A DNA stretch of 64,000 nucleotides from Bacillus sp. ZZV12-4809. Its GTDB lineage: Bacteria; Bacillota; Bacilli; Bacillales; Cytobacillaceae. The translations under genes and the position numbers were made by a program. The stretch lies in contig NZ_VCRN01000006.1 of the NCBI RefSeq assembly GCF_009849585.1, positions 1 through 64,000 on the forward strand, read 5' to 3'. Below the pieces are notes generated by a model that was given only the letters and a program-made list of their open reading frames with translations, was not told the DNA's origin and did no database searches. This document shows positions 46,278-55,396 of this stretch, one piece after another (the first letter of the stretch is position 1; the number at the start of each line of letters is the position of its first letter).

Positions 46278-47945
46278 TTACATTTTTTCCGGAGCAGATA
46301 CGCCGATTAATTTCAGCGCATTCTTTAAAGTAGTCTGCACTGCTTTGATCAGTGCCAGACGAGCTTTGGTTCTTTCCGGATTTTCCGCATCCAATACTTT
46401 TTCAGCATTGTAGAAGCTGTGGAAAGAGGAAGCCAGTTCATAAATATAGTTCGTGATTCTATGCGGCATGCGCTTTTGCGCTGCTTCGCCGACAGCCTGC
46501 GGGAACTCGCCGATTTTTTTCAGTACGTCGATTTCCTTTTCTGCCTGAATCAGGGAGTAATCCGCCGCTTCAGCAGACATGCCCTGTTCTTCACCCTGTC
46601 GAAGGATGCTGGAAATACGCGCGTGTGCGTACTGGGCATAGTAAACAGGATTTTCATTAGATTGTGATACAGCCAGATCAAGGTCAAAATCAAGATGGGT
46701 GTCTGCACTTCTCATTGCGAAGAAATAGCGAGTAGCATCCAGTCCTACTTCTTCCACAAGGTCACGCATTGTTACCGCTTTTCCGGTACGCTTGCTCATT
46801 TTCATTTTTTCACCGTTTTTGTACAGGTGTACAAGCTGGATGATTTCGACTTCAAGCGCTTCACGGTCATACCCAAGCGCCTGGATGGCCGCTTTCATGC
46901 GCGGAATGTAGCCATGGTGGTCAGCACCCCATATGTTGATCAGCTTTTCGAAGCCTCTTTCTAGCTTATCTTTATGGTAAGCGATATCCGGAGTCAGATA
47001 TGTGTAAGATCCGTCATTTTTAATCAGCACACGGTCTTTATCATCACCGAAAGCCGTTGAGCGGAACCATGTGGCACCCTCTTCCTCGTAAATATGGCCG
47101 TTATCCTTTAATGCCTGAAGCGCTGTGTCGATTTTGCCGTTATGGTATAGGGATGTTTCAGAATACCAGACATCGAATGGCACGCGGAAGTCCTCCAGAT
47201 CCTGCTTCAGCTTCGCCATTTCAAATTTCAGGCCGTATTCACGAAAAAAGTCAAAACGCTCTTTTTCATCCATGTTTACATATTTATCGCCATATTCTTC
47301 AGCCAGCTTTTTGCCGATGCCGATGATATCTTCGCCATGATAGCCGTCTGCAGGCATTTCCTTCTCTAAGCCAAGTGCCTGGAAATAACGGGCTTCAACC
47401 GATAGAGCCAGATTGTTAATCTGGTTGCCGGCATCATTGATATAATACTCACGGGACACATCATAGCCGGCTTTGTCTAAAATGTTGCACAAGGAGTCGC
47501 CGACAGCTGCGCCGCGGGCATGTCCAAGATGAAGGTCCCCTGTCGGGTTAGCAGAAACAAACTCCACCTGGATCTTCTGATTGTTGCCAACTGTTGTTTC
47601 TCCATACTGATCTCCTGCTTCCAGAACGGCCGGAATCAGATCAGTCAGATAAGCGTTATTCATGTAAAAATTGATAAAGCCAGGTCCGGCAATTTCAATT
47701 TTTTCAATGGAAGCTTTTGAGCTGTCAAAAGAAGCAATAAGCTCTTCCGCAATCATTCGTGGCGCCTTTTTGGCCACTCGCGCCAGCTGCATCGCCATAT
47801 TTGTGGAATAATCGCCATGCGACTTTTCCTTTGGGATTTCAAGAATCACATCGGGAATCTGCTCTTCCGCTGCCAATCCGGCTTTCACAACCGCATCCTT
47901 AATTTCCTGTTTTAATTTGCTTTGCACCTGCTCAACTATGTTCAT
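46278..47945 (-). CDS. argS: Arginyl-tRNA synthetase
   Basis: The 555-residue class I aminoacyl-tRNA synthetase charges tRNA-Arg. It has an N-terminal Add1 domain, the HIGH-type motif [15 protein letters not shown] near residue 133, the KMSKR loop near 365, and a C-terminal anticodon-binding DALR domain. The start at 47945 ([12 protein letters not shown]) has a perfect GAGGAGG site and overlaps the end of ywiB by 14 bases, indicating coupling. No T-box leader was seen between these genes. Confidence 0.97.
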   Translation of the reverse strand: MNIVEQVQSKLKQEIKDAVVKAGLAAEEQIPDVILEIPKEKSHGDYSTNMAMQLARVAKKAPRMIAEELIASFDSSKASIEKIEIAGPGFINFYMNNAYLTDLIPAVLEAGDQYGETTVGNNQKIQVEFVSANPTGDLHLGHARGAAVGDSLCNILDKAGYDVSREYYINDAGNQINNLALSVEARYFQALGLEKEMPADGYHGEDIIGIGKKLAEEYGDKYVNMDEKERFDFFREYGLKFEMAKLKQDLEDFRVPFDVWYSETSLYHNGKIDTALQALKDNGHIYEEEGATWFRSTAFGDDKDRVLIKNDGSYTYLTPDIAYHKDKLERGFEKLINIWGADHHGYIPRMKAAIQALGYDREALEVEIIQLVHLYKNGEKMKMSKRTGKAVTMRDLVEEVGLDATRYFFAMRSADTHLDFDLDLAVSQSNENPVYYAQYAHARISSILRQGEEQGMSAEAADYSLIQAEKEIDVLKKIGEFPQAVGEAAQKRMPHRITNYIYELASSFHSFYNAEKVLDAENPERTKARLALIKAVQTTLKNALKLIGVSAPEKM

Positions 47946-48384
47946 TGTTCTCCTCCTCAAACGTAATCGCCAAATGGTATGTACCTGCCTGCGATCCCTG
48001 CATTTTCAGATCGTATAAAATATCAATCGAACCTTCGCTGGATTTATCATCATATTGATGGACCATCCGCTTGGTCACTGTACCCATCTCAAACACTCCG
48101 TACGGCGTCTCATAGCTGCCGCGGAGCTTTTTATTCATTCTGAACGGGAGCCTCATTTTCACGGCGCCGCTTCGTAAAATCAGTCCATCTGTATCAGACA
48201 TTTTGATGATCGTCTTTACTGTTCCCTCTTCCATCACTTCATCATACTGAAGGAAACGGGCGGAATCTTTTATATAGTATCGGCCAAAAGCAGTCAATTC
48301 AAAAGTCTCTTTACTGCCTCCACTGCGAATATCTGTCTTCACACTAATCTTCACAGGCATTTGTTCCGCTGAGCGACTGGACAA
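47932..48384 (-). CDS. ywiB: YwiB family beta-barrel protein (DUF1934)
   Basis: The protein of about 150 residues belongs to DUF1934/YwiB, a small calycin-like barrel of unknown function that is usually encoded upstream of argS. Conserved stretches are [21 protein letters not shown] near residue 58 and the polar C-terminus. The start is uncertain: TTG at 48384 is ten bases from AAGGA, GTG at 48393 and TTG at 48390 are too close to it, and ATG at 48360 has only a weak site. It overlaps argS at its 3' end. Confidence 0.85.
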   Translation of the reverse strand: MSSRSAEQMPVKISVKTDIRSGGSKETFELTAFGRYYIKDSARFLQYDEVMEEGTVKTIIKMSDTDGLILRSGAVKMRLPFRMNKKLRGSYETPYGVFEMGTVTKRMVHQYDDKSSEGSIDILYDLKMQGSQAGTYHLAITFEEENNEHS

Positions 48385-48452
48385 CGGCAACACATCCTTT
48401 TCATCTTATATAACTATATAAGTATAAATACTTGATGGGGAAAGTGCAAGAA

Positions 48453-48482
48453 GGTGACAGGCACCACCCGAATTTTGTCGAA
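48453..48482. repeat. 30-bp dispersed repeat, copy 2
   Basis: This sequence is identical over 30 bases, in opposite orientation, to 13836-13865. It begins GGTGACAGGCACCACCCG, sharing the GTGACAGG core with the four palindromic copies. It lies in the ywiB upstream region. Confidence 0.85.
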
Positions 48483-48553
48483 TATAAAAAGGATGAAACC
48501 GAATGTTCCACCCTTTCAATATCGCTTTCCAATCCAGAGACGAGTTCCATATA

Positions 48554-48748
48554 TTAAAACCCAGAAATTTGCCGTTTAAAAATCAGTTCATAAAAAGATG
48601 GATTTCCATAACCCCTTATGCCTGGTGCAAAAATCTGTATCAGCTCCCAGCCTTCTTTTTCATGCTCCCTGACAATTTCATGGTAATCTTCAGCAGGCGT
48701 CAGCTTAAAGGATGATAAGTCCACTTTAATAAATTTATGTTCATACAT
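48554..48748 (-). CDS. DUF4177-like small protein
   Basis: The 64-residue protein starts at 48748 (MYEHKFIKVDL) with an AAGGGGGA site. It resembles the DUF4177 family, small single-domain proteins with a central HEKEGWELIQI motif near residue 30. Function is unknown. It lies alone between speB and ywiB. The open frame extends upstream, but only this start has a ribosome site. Confidence 0.75.
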   Translation of the reverse strand: MYEHKFIKVDLSSFKLTPAEDYHEIVREHEKEGWELIQIFAPGIRGYGNPSFYELIFKRQISGF

Positions 48749-48807
48749 AACAAATCCCCCTTTTCCTTTCATACGGTAAAATAGGGGGAAAAGTTTCATG
48801 CACAAAA

Positions 48808-48831
48808 AAACGGAGACCGATGTCCCCGTTT
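48808..48831 (-). terminator. Intrinsic terminator of speB
   Basis: AAACGG/CCGTTT with an inner GAC/GTC is followed on the minus strand by seven T residues, 16 bp past the speB stop codon. Confidence 0.9.
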
Positions 48832-48847
48832 ATTGCAGTCTTACACG

Positions 48848-49729
48848 TTACTTCCTATTCACCCATCCAAGAATCATTTCCCGGATCAGTTTACTCGCTG
48901 TATTAGCCGTTTGTTCAGATGGGTCATAGATAGGCGCCACCTCGACAAGGTCAGCACCAACAACTTTTACATCTGAATGAGCAATCTCATGGATGGAAGC
49001 AAGAAGCTCTCTTGAAGTGATGCCGCCTGCGTCCACTGTGCCAGTTCCAGGCGCATGGGCAGGGTCTAAAACATCAATATCGATCGTTACATAAACAGGA
49101 CGTCCCGCAAGCTTAGGAAGAATGTCCTTCAGCGGCTTGTGCACTTCGAATTTTGAGATGTGCATGCCCACTTCCTTCGCCCACTGGAATTCTTCTTTCA
49201 TGCCCGAACGGATACCGAAAGAATAGACATTCCCTGGACCAATCAGCTCAGCTGCTTTGCGGATTGGCGTTGAGTGGGATAATGGCTCCCCTTCATAATC
49301 CACACGAAGATCTGTATGGGCATCCATGTGGATAATCGCCAGATCCGGATACTTTTTATACATGGCTTTGATGACAGGCCAGGAAACCAAATGCTCTCCA
49401 CCCATGCCAAGCGGGAATTTACCCTCAGCCAGAAGCTGATCGATAAATTCTTCAATCATATCGATGCTTTTCTGCGGATTTCCGAATGGAAGCGGAATAT
49501 CGCCGGCATCATAGTATTTTACCTCTTCTAGCTCACGGTCAAGATATGGGCTGTACTCTTCAAGCCCAATGGACACTTCGCGGATGCGGGCAGGGCCGAA
49601 GCGGGAGCCCGGACGATAGCTGACCGTCCAGTCCATCGGCATGCCATAAATGACTGCTTCACTTTCCTCATAACTAGGATGGCTTTTAATAAAAACATTG
49701 CCTGAATAGGCTTCATCAAAACGAACCAA
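48848..49729 (-). CDS. speB: Agmatinase
   Basis: The 293-residue manganese ureohydrolase converts agmatine to putrescine and urea. Metal ligands lie in GMGGEHLVSW near residue 109, IIHMDAHTDLR near 133 and VTIDIDVLDPAHAPGTG near 213. The start is called at TTG 49729 (MVRFDEAYSG), six bases from GAGGG; this matches the B. subtilis N-terminus. The ATG two codons upstream abuts the ribosome site. It is cotranscribed with speE as in B. subtilis. Confidence 0.95.
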   Translation of the reverse strand: MVRFDEAYSGNVFIKSHPSYEESEAVIYGMPMDWTVSYRPGSRFGPARIREVSIGLEEYSPYLDRELEEVKYYDAGDIPLPFGNPQKSIDMIEEFIDQLLAEGKFPLGMGGEHLVSWPVIKAMYKKYPDLAIIHMDAHTDLRVDYEGEPLSHSTPIRKAAELIGPGNVYSFGIRSGMKEEFQWAKEVGMHISKFEVHKPLKDILPKLAGRPVYVTIDIDVLDPAHAPGTGTVDAGGITSRELLASIHEIAHSDVKVVGADLVEVAPIYDPSEQTANTASKLIREMILGWVNRK

Positions 49730-49790
49730 GGTCATCCCTCACTTTTTATGTATTCAGGAAGGCTGCTCCAATAAAGCAGCAGCCTGTCAA

Positions 49791-50618
49791 TTACTTCACT
49801 AAATCTGCAACAAACTTCGGCAATACAAATGCCGCTTTATGCAGTTCTTTTGTATAATATTTTGTCTCGATCTCATGGAAGCGGTCTTCGCTTACTTCTA
49901 ATGGATTATATTTTTTAGATCCAATTGTGAACGCCCACATGCCGCTTGGATAGGTTGGGATATTGGCTGTGTATAGGCGTGTGATTGGGAAAATTTCTTT
50001 CACATCGCGCTGTACGTTGCGGATAAGGTCTGCTTTAAACCAAGGGTTGTCTGACTGTGCTACAAAGATGCCGTCTTCTTTTAAAGCTTTAGAGATTCCA
50101 GCATAGAAGCCTTTTGTAAATAGGTTTACCGCAGGTCCTACCGGCTCAGTTGAGTCCACCATGATTACATCATACTCATTTTCGCTTTCCGCAATATGCA
50201 TGAAGCCATCGCCCACCTGCACATCCACGCGAGGGTCATCAAGCTTGCCTGCAATCTCAGGAAGGAATTTCTTTGAGTACTCAATAACCTTTCCGTCGAT
50301 ATCTACAAGTGTCGCCTTTTTCACGCTTGGGTGCTTCAGGACTTCACGGATAACCCCGCCGTCTCCGCCGCCAACAACCAGAACGTTTTCAGGGTTTGGA
50401 TGCGTGAACAAAGGAATGTGCGCTACCATCTCATGGTACACAAACTCATCCTTGATTGAGGTCATAACCATGTCATCAAGAAGAAGCATATTGCCCCACT
50501 CTTCTGTTTCCACCATATCAAGCTTCTGGAATTCTGTCTGTTCTGTATGTAAAGTACGCTTCACCTTCATCGTAATGCCAAAGTTCTCAGTTTGTTTCTC
50601 TGTAAACCAAAGTCCCAT
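49791..50618 (-). CDS. speE: Spermidine synthase
   Basis: The 275-residue aminopropyltransferase makes spermidine from putrescine and decarboxylated SAM. Motifs are [13 protein letters not shown] near residue 82, [14 protein letters not shown] near 105 and [12 protein letters not shown] near 156. The ATG at 50618 has AAGGAA about 12 bases upstream, slightly long. speB follows after 61 bp, giving a complete agmatine-to-spermidine pathway step pair. An 8-bp stem hairpin (49760-49785) without a U-tract lies between the two genes. Confidence 0.96.
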   Translation of the reverse strand: MGLWFTEKQTENFGITMKVKRTLHTEQTEFQKLDMVETEEWGNMLLLDDMVMTSIKDEFVYHEMVAHIPLFTHPNPENVLVVGGGDGGVIREVLKHPSVKKATLVDIDGKVIEYSKKFLPEIAGKLDDPRVDVQVGDGFMHIAESENEYDVIMVDSTEPVGPAVNLFTKGFYAGISKALKEDGIFVAQSDNPWFKADLIRNVQRDVKEIFPITRLYTANIPTYPSGMWAFTIGSKKYNPLEVSEDRFHEIETKYYTKELHKAAFVLPKFVADLVK

Positions 50619-50878
50619 TCTTGAATCATTCCTTCCATAAAAAAATGAATTATCACTTAAAGAGCAGCAAAAAGCATGATCATCTTTTATACTTCCCTAA
50701 CATGCAAATAACAAACACAGAAAAAGTATAGATGAATCTAGCAAAATTGCAAGAAAAATTTCGATTTTTAATAGAGAAGATGTTTAAAATCAGAGCGTTT
50801 TTTCAATACTAAAGATATGTACTTATACTTATTCTATTTTTTGCATAGCACTTACAAAGATTCAGGGGGGTGCCATAC

Positions 50879-52948
50879 TTGGAGTTAATGACCGATCAGC
50901 GTTTCAGAAAAACAATGAAATATTTGCGTGCGATTCTCATTATTAGCTTAATAGGAATGGCTTTGGCCGCTGTGATGATTGGCGGAATATTGGTATATGC
51001 AAAAATCCTGGGGCCGCCGCCGCTTGCTGTTCCGCAGTCGACTTTATTTTTCTCGAATGATGGCACGGTGATCGGAGAAAGCCACAACGGGCAGAAGCGC
51101 TACTGGGCACCTCTTGATGATATCAGTCCGCATTTGGTGGATGCGACGGTTTCGATTGAGGATAAGAATTTTTTCGAGCACAACGGTTTTGATTATAAAA
51201 GAATTGCCGGTGCCGCTCTTGCTGACCTTAAAGCAATGGCGAAGGTTCAGGGAGCCAGCACCATCAGCCAGCAGTATGCCCGCAACCTGTTTCTCGAACA
51301 CGAAAAAACCTGGAAGCGGAAACTGCTTGAAGCTTTTTATACCATCAGGCTTGAGATGAACTATACGAAGAAGGAAATCCTTGAAGGCTATATAAATACG
51401 ATCTATTACGGCAATGGAGCTTATGGGGCACAGGCAGCAAGCCAGTTTTATTTTGGGAAGGATGCCAAGGACCTTACTTTGGCTGAGGCTTCTATTTTAG
51501 CCGGAATTCCAAAGGGACCTGGCATCTATTCTCCATTTGCATCAGCGGAAAAAGCAGAACAGCGTCAGAGGGTGATTCTGCAGACGATGGTGAAGAACGG
51601 AATGATCAGCCAAAAAGAGGCAGATCTTGCTGCTGCAGAGGAGCTTGAGCTGGTTGGGGAGCATATGCACCCGAGAACGAAAACCGCGCCCTATTTCCAG
51701 GATGCGGTCCGCAATGCTCTTAAAACGCAGCTGAAGCTGGATGACCGGACCATTGAATTGGGCGGATTGAAGGTTTATACCACCCTGGATCTGAAGGAGC
51801 AGGAAATCGCGGAAGAAACAGTGGATAAAATGATTTCAAAAGACTCGGAGATTCAGGTTGGGGTTGTAGCCATGAATCCGAAAAACGGGTATGTCAAAGC
51901 GATGGTCGGCGGCAGGAATTATGAGGAGAGTCCCTTTAACCGGGCAGTCCAGGCAGTCAGGCAGCCGGGATCAACGATCAAGCCGCTGCTCTATTACGCG
52001 GCATTGGAGCAGGGATTCACCCCTTCCACACCTATCCGGAGCGAGCAGACGACATTCCGCTTTGAGGACGGCACACCGGACTACACACCTCATAATTTCA
52101 ACAGCAAATATGCGGATGATGATATCACAATGGCCCAGGCACTGGCTTTATCTGACAATGTCTATGCAGTGAAAACTCATTTATTTTTAGGAGAAGAAAC
52201 GCTTGTCAATACAGCCAAGAAATTTGGCATCACTTCTAAAATGGCGAAGGTGCCTTCCCTGGCACTCGGCACATCCGGAATGAGGGTCATCGAGCTGGCG
52301 AATGCCTACAGCATGTTTGCCAATGGCGGGAAAAAGGTATCGCCGGTACTGATAAAGCGCGTGGAAAATCATAAAGGCGAAGTCATCTACGAGCAGGAGC
52401 CGTTCCAGATGAAGGTTCTGAAGCCGGACTTGGCTTTCGTATTGACCCATATGATGACAGGAATCTTTGACCGGACGCTGAACGGCTATGCCCAGGTAAC
52501 TGGAAGCACCATTATCAATGATATGACCCGCCCTTATGCAGGCAAGTCGGGTTCAACCGAAACAGACAGCTGGATGGCCGGCTTTACACCACAGCTGGTC
52601 ACAGCGGTATGGACCGGCTATGACAAAGGACAGGTTCTTACCAAAACCGTTGAAAAAACGTATGCCAAAAACATTTGGATCCGGTTCATGGAAGAAGCCC
52701 ATAAAGGGAAGCCGGCCAAGAAATTCAAAGCACCTAAAGGAACAGCCGGCGTCTACATCGATCCGGCCAATGGAAAAATTGCCGGGGAAAACTGCCCCGT
52801 CAAGCGCCTAACCTACTTCGCAGAAGGCACAGAACCAACAGAATACTGCACAGACCACCTGAACCACAAAGAAGAAAAAAAATCAGAGCAGCCTGAAAAG
52901 AAGCCGGAAACCCCTTGGTACAAGAAACTGTTCCGTTGGGCTTCGTGA
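50879..52948 (+). CDS. pbpG: Class A penicillin-binding protein PBP2d
   Basis: The 689-residue bifunctional peptidoglycan synthase has a short cytoplasmic part, one membrane helix (about residues 15-45), and a glycosyltransferase domain with VSIEDKNFFEHNG near 90 and QGASTISQQYARN near 125. The transpeptidase follows, with RQPGSTIKPLLYY near 365, SDN near 425 and KSGST near 560. The start is called at TTG 50879, giving MELMTDQRFRKT, which matches B. subtilis PbpG; AGGGGGG lies upstream and the GTG at 50870 overlaps it. In B. subtilis pbpG acts in spore peptidoglycan synthesis and is sigma-F dependent; no promoter was assigned here. It is followed by palindrome copy 3 and a strong terminator. 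Confidence 0.95.
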   Translation: MELMTDQRFRKTMKYLRAILIISLIGMALAAVMIGGILVYAKILGPPPLAVPQSTLFFSNDGTVIGESHNGQKRYWAPLDDISPHLVDATVSIEDKNFFEHNGFDYKRIAGAALADLKAMAKVQGASTISQQYARNLFLEHEKTWKRKLLEAFYTIRLEMNYTKKEILEGYINTIYYGNGAYGAQAASQFYFGKDAKDLTLAEASILAGIPKGPGIYSPFASAEKAEQRQRVILQTMVKNGMISQKEADLAAAEELELVGEHMHPRTKTAPYFQDAVRNALKTQLKLDDRTIELGGLKVYTTLDLKEQEIAEETVDKMISKDSEIQVGVVAMNPKNGYVKAMVGGRNYEESPFNRAVQAVRQPGSTIKPLLYYAALEQGFTPSTPIRSEQTTFRFEDGTPDYTPHNFNSKYADDDITMAQALALSDNVYAVKTHLFLGEETLVNTAKKFGITSKMAKVPSLALGTSGMRVIELANAYSMFANGGKKVSPVLIKRVENHKGEVIYEQEPFQMKVLKPDLAFVLTHMMTGIFDRTLNGYAQVTGSTIINDMTRPYAGKSGSTETDSWMAGFTPQLVTAVWTGYDKGQVLTKTVEKTYAKNIWIRFMEEAHKGKPAKKFKAPKGTAGVYIDPANGKIAGENCPVKRLTYFAEGTEPTEYCTDHLNHKEEKKSEQPEKKPETPWYKKLFRWAS

Positions 52949-52956
52949 AATTGGTG

Positions 52957-53005
52957 GTGACAGGTACCTATACCACTTCCTTCAACTGGTATAGGTACCT
53001 GTCAC
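52957..53005 (+). repeat. Dispersed 49-bp palindrome, copy 3
   Basis: The inverted repeat has arms GTGACAGGTACCTATACC and complement, 8 bp past the pbpG stop codon. On the plus strand it is followed by TTTACTTTAT, so it may act as a first terminator for pbpG. Confidence 0.85.
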
Positions 53006-53022
53006 TTTACTTTATAAAAATG

Positions 53023-53054
53023 AAAAACCCCGGGGTCCGAATCCCGGGGTTTTT
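53023..53054 (+). terminator. Strong terminator of pbpG
   Basis: AAAAACCCCGGG/CCCGGGGTTTTT with an 8-base loop can work in either direction. Confidence 0.92.
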
Positions 53055-53182
53055 CGTGTCCTAGTGTTATACTGTGCCTTCACACTGTTAATTAGTTTAC
53101 TTTTTTTAAGTGAATTGTACAAGTAGTTAGAAAATCACGTCAAAAAAATGTCACAATTTCGTCACAAAATAAGACTTTTCTT

Positions 53183-53695
53183 CTAAATGGCTTGTAAATC
53201 TTTTTTTAGCTGTTCCACTGATCTTTCCCACATGCCTGCGTCATGGTTTTTCAGAAAATCAGCCAGCACCTTTTTGGATTTCTCGTCCATATGATCCACG
53301 ATAATATGTTTTTTAATCGATTTATCCATGCGGTTCACATGCTCGGGAAGCGATTTGTAGCCCCGGCGGATCTCCCTGTCAACCGTCATTTCGCACGCTG
53401 TAACGCCTGCATAGTAGGCGCCTCCCTCTTTGCGGCCAATGGTAATCCAAATCAGCCAGTACGGTTTCCCGTTAGGCACTTCCTCTTTGCTTTTCAAAAA
53501 CTTGATGCCTCTTTCAACCGGACTGCGCGCATGCATGGCACCCACTTCAATAGACGCCTCCCCGGCATCCACATCAATGATAACCGGTGTTACATTATCA
53601 AGACTCAGAGTGCCGACTCCGAATCCGCCATGTCCATCAGTCGGGTCGCTCTTAATAATATTAAAATCGACTTTCTTTTTCTTTTTTTCTTCCAT
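53183..53695 (-). CDS. ywhD: YwhD family protein
   Basis: The 170-residue cytoplasmic protein of the YwhD family is of unknown function. Conserved segments are DGHGGFGVGTLSLDNV near residue 20, DVDAGEASIEVGAMHARSPV near 42 and the C-terminal DKSIKKHIIVDHMDEKSK. The ATG at 53695 is seven bases from AGGAGG; a GTG two codons upstream is too close. It lies next to ywhC in the same order as B. subtilis and is probably cotranscribed with it (37 bp gap). Confidence 0.87.
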   Translation of the reverse strand: MEEKKKKKVDFNIIKSDPTDGHGGFGVGTLSLDNVTPVIIDVDAGEASIEVGAMHARSPVERGIKFLKSKEEVPNGKPYWLIWITIGRKEGGAYYAGVTACEMTVDREIRRGYKSLPEHVNRMDKSIKKHIIVDHMDEKSKKVLADFLKNHDAGMWERSVEQLKKDLQAI

Positions 53696-53732
53696 GTTCA
53701 CGTCCTCCTATGCAAGTACTAGGTTCTTATTA

Positions 53733-54392
53733 TTATGTCATAAATAATTCATAGAAAAAATCATTTAAGCCGCTCGCCAGAACCGGCAATACGGAGTTGA
53801 AAATCGGCTGGATGGTATATTGATCCAGCGGGGTAATGACAAGAATCAGGAATATCACCGAGCCATACGCCTCAAACTGAGTCATTTTCGGACGAATACG
53901 GGCTGGCGCCAAATCCTCAATAATTCTGTAGCCATCGAGCGGCGGAAACGGCAGCAGGTTGAATACAAACAGCACTAAATTCAGCTGAATAAAGATGTTC
54001 AGAAAATCTGCCACAAACGTTGGAAATGAGGCGGCGAGCCCTGTTCCTGCAAGAGCATACCAGATGAAAAAGCCCAGAACAGCCATCACCAGATTGGATA
54101 TCGGCCCCGCAATGGAGACAGAGATCCCGGCAAGCTTCGGATTTTTGAAAAAGAAGCGGTTGACCGGTACAGGCCTGGCCCATCCGAAACCGGCAATAAA
54201 AATCAGGATCGTCCCAATCGGATCCAGATGCTGCATGGGATTTAACGTTAATCTTCCCTGGTTTTTTGCAGTGGGATCCCCAAACTTATAAGCCATATAA
54301 GCATGGGCAAATTCATGAACCGTAAAGGCAATCATCAACGTTACCGCCACATAGGGAATCTCCCTCAGAGAAAACGCCAAAAATTGTTCCAA
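53733..54392 (-). CDS. ywhC: Site-2 protease-type membrane metalloprotease (M50)
   Basis: The 219-residue integral membrane zinc protease has four or more helices. The zinc-binding motif HEFAH is near residue 26. The third ligand is in NLLPFPPLDGYRI near 145. The soluble DPTAKNQGRLTLNP stretch between them is typical of this M50 subgroup (YwhC). Physiological substrate is unknown. The TTG start has AGGGAG about ten bases away. It is convergent with neither neighbour and runs into ywhD. Confidence 0.9.
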   Translation of the reverse strand: MEQFLAFSLREIPYVAVTLMIAFTVHEFAHAYMAYKFGDPTAKNQGRLTLNPMQHLDPIGTILIFIAGFGWARPVPVNRFFFKNPKLAGISVSIAGPISNLVMAVLGFFIWYALAGTGLAASFPTFVADFLNIFIQLNLVLFVFNLLPFPPLDGYRIIEDLAPARIRPKMTQFEAYGSVIFLILVITPLDQYTIQPIFNSVLPVLASGLNDFFYELFMT

Positions 54393-54576
54393 AAGCCAAA
54401 ACTCCCTCTCCTGCCTGCTAAAAAGCCAGGCTTTATTTATAACATACTATGTAGAAAATGCCGCTTCTATTTACCTAAAAGTATACATGAACGCCTGGTC
54501 AAAGGGAATCAGGCTTGCACATTGCCGGAAAAAGTGGAAAAATACAAGCAAGCATTCATAATGAGGAGGAAACGAA

Positions 54577-54762
54577 ATGCCATATGTAACAGTAAAAATG
54601 CTTGAAGGCCGCACTGAAGAGCAGAAAAAAGCACTCGCTGAAAAAGTAACTGCGGCCGTCAGCGAAACAACGGGCGCACCTGAAGACAAAATTGTGGTAT
54701 TCATTGAAGAAATGACCAAAAATCACTATGCTGTCGGCGGAAAACGCTTAAGCGACCAGTAA
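54577..54762 (+). CDS. ywhB: 4-oxalocrotonate tautomerase-family protein
   Basis: The 61-residue tautomerase begins MPYVTVKMLEGR, with the catalytic N-terminal proline exposed after Met removal, and a conserved arginine at position 12. The family forms hexamers and tautomerises 2-hydroxymuconate-like substrates; the physiological substrate in Bacillus is unknown. The ATG has a GAGGAGG site. The 3' third of the gene, with its terminator, is repeated in decayed form at 55026-55190. Confidence 0.93.
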   Translation: MPYVTVKMLEGRTEEQKKALAEKVTAAVSETTGAPEDKIVVFIEEMTKNHYAVGGKRLSDQ

Positions 54763-54777
54763 AATTTCGGAAAAAGG

Positions 54778-54808
54778 GCAGTTTCCTGTAAAGGGGACTG
54801 CTTTTTTT
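54778..54808 (+). terminator. Intrinsic terminator of ywhB
   Basis: GCAGTTTCC pairs with GGGGACTGC (two G-U pairs) around a 6-base loop, followed by seven T residues. Confidence 0.9.
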
Positions 54809-54822
54809 GCATTTGGGGATGT

Positions 54823-55010
54823 TTTATTTGCGGATAAGGCGTTTTTTCTTTCGTATAAAGAGATTCTGTGCGGATAACAGGGATTTCTGTGCGGATAGTC
54901 CAAATTTCTGTGCGTCTAGCCCGATTTCTGTGCGCATAACAATTTTTCTGTGCGGATAGCTGCGCTTAACCAGATTTCTATGCGGTTAGACACTTTACAG
55001 CCCCAAAAAA
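54823..55010. repeat. Degenerate ~22-bp repeat array after ywhB
   Basis: Around eight units of TTTCTGTGCGGATAAC type follow one another, with variants GCGCATAAC, GCGTCTAGC and GCGGTTAGA. Better copies begin near 54869, 54890, 54910, 54932 and 54954. It is non-coding. A shorter, more decayed array with the same opening (TTTATTTGCGGATA) follows the duplicated ywhB tail. Confidence 0.75.
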
Positions 55011-55025
55011 AGTCGGGTTAAGCAC

Positions 55026-55190
55026 CTGCAGCTTTCGGCGAAACAACCGGAGCACTTGATGACAAAATTGCCGTTCTTATCGAATAAATGACCAAAAACC
55101 ACTACGCTGTCGGCGGAAAACGCTTAAGCGATCAGCAAAATTTCGAAAAAAAAGGGGCAGTTTCCTGTAATGGAGACTGCTTTTTTTTTA
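55026..55190 (+). pseudogene. Decayed duplicate of the 3' end of ywhB with its terminator
   Basis: Bases 55026-55190 align with 54647-54808 over the whole length, covering about the last 39 codons of ywhB, the spacer and the terminator. The copy lacks a start, has GAA to TAA change giving an in-frame stop at 55085-55087, and has lost the original stop (TAA to CAA). The terminator hairpin is kept, with compensating differences (GGAGACTGC, nine T residues). It cannot make a tautomerase. Confidence 0.9.
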
Positions 55191-55194
55191 TGTG

Positions 55195-55350
55195 GGTGTT
55201 TTATTTGCGGATAGCACGTTTTTACTTTCGCATAAGAGGATTCTGTGCGCATACCACTATTTCTATGCTCTTTACCCGGTTTCTCTGCACAAGCCCATCA
55301 GCGCCCATAACAAATCTCCTGCACGAACAACCCGATTTCTACCCTTAAAC
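55195..55350. repeat. Second, more decayed copy of the repeat array
   Basis: It opens TTTTATTTGCGGATAGCACG and continues CTTTCGCATAAGAGGATTCTG, matching the start of the array at 54823. It then degenerates (TTTCTATGCTC, TTTCTCTGCAC). Together with the pseudogene it shows that a unit of about 370 bp was duplicated. Confidence 0.7.
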
Positions 55351-55364
55351 ATACTCCTCCAAAA

Positions 55365-55396
55365 AAAAGCCAGGCACTCAATGCAGCCCGGCTTTT
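55365..55396 (-). terminator. Terminator overlapping the ywgA 3' end
   Basis: AAAAGCC and GGGC pair with GCCT and GGCTTTT, followed on the minus strand by eight T residues. The stem includes the last ywgA codons and stop. Confidence 0.85.

Noticed and set aside
55088-55348. 86-codon open frame downstream of ywhB
   Set aside because: It starts inside the decayed duplicate of the ywhB tail and runs through lost stop and repeat sequence; it has no ribosome site.
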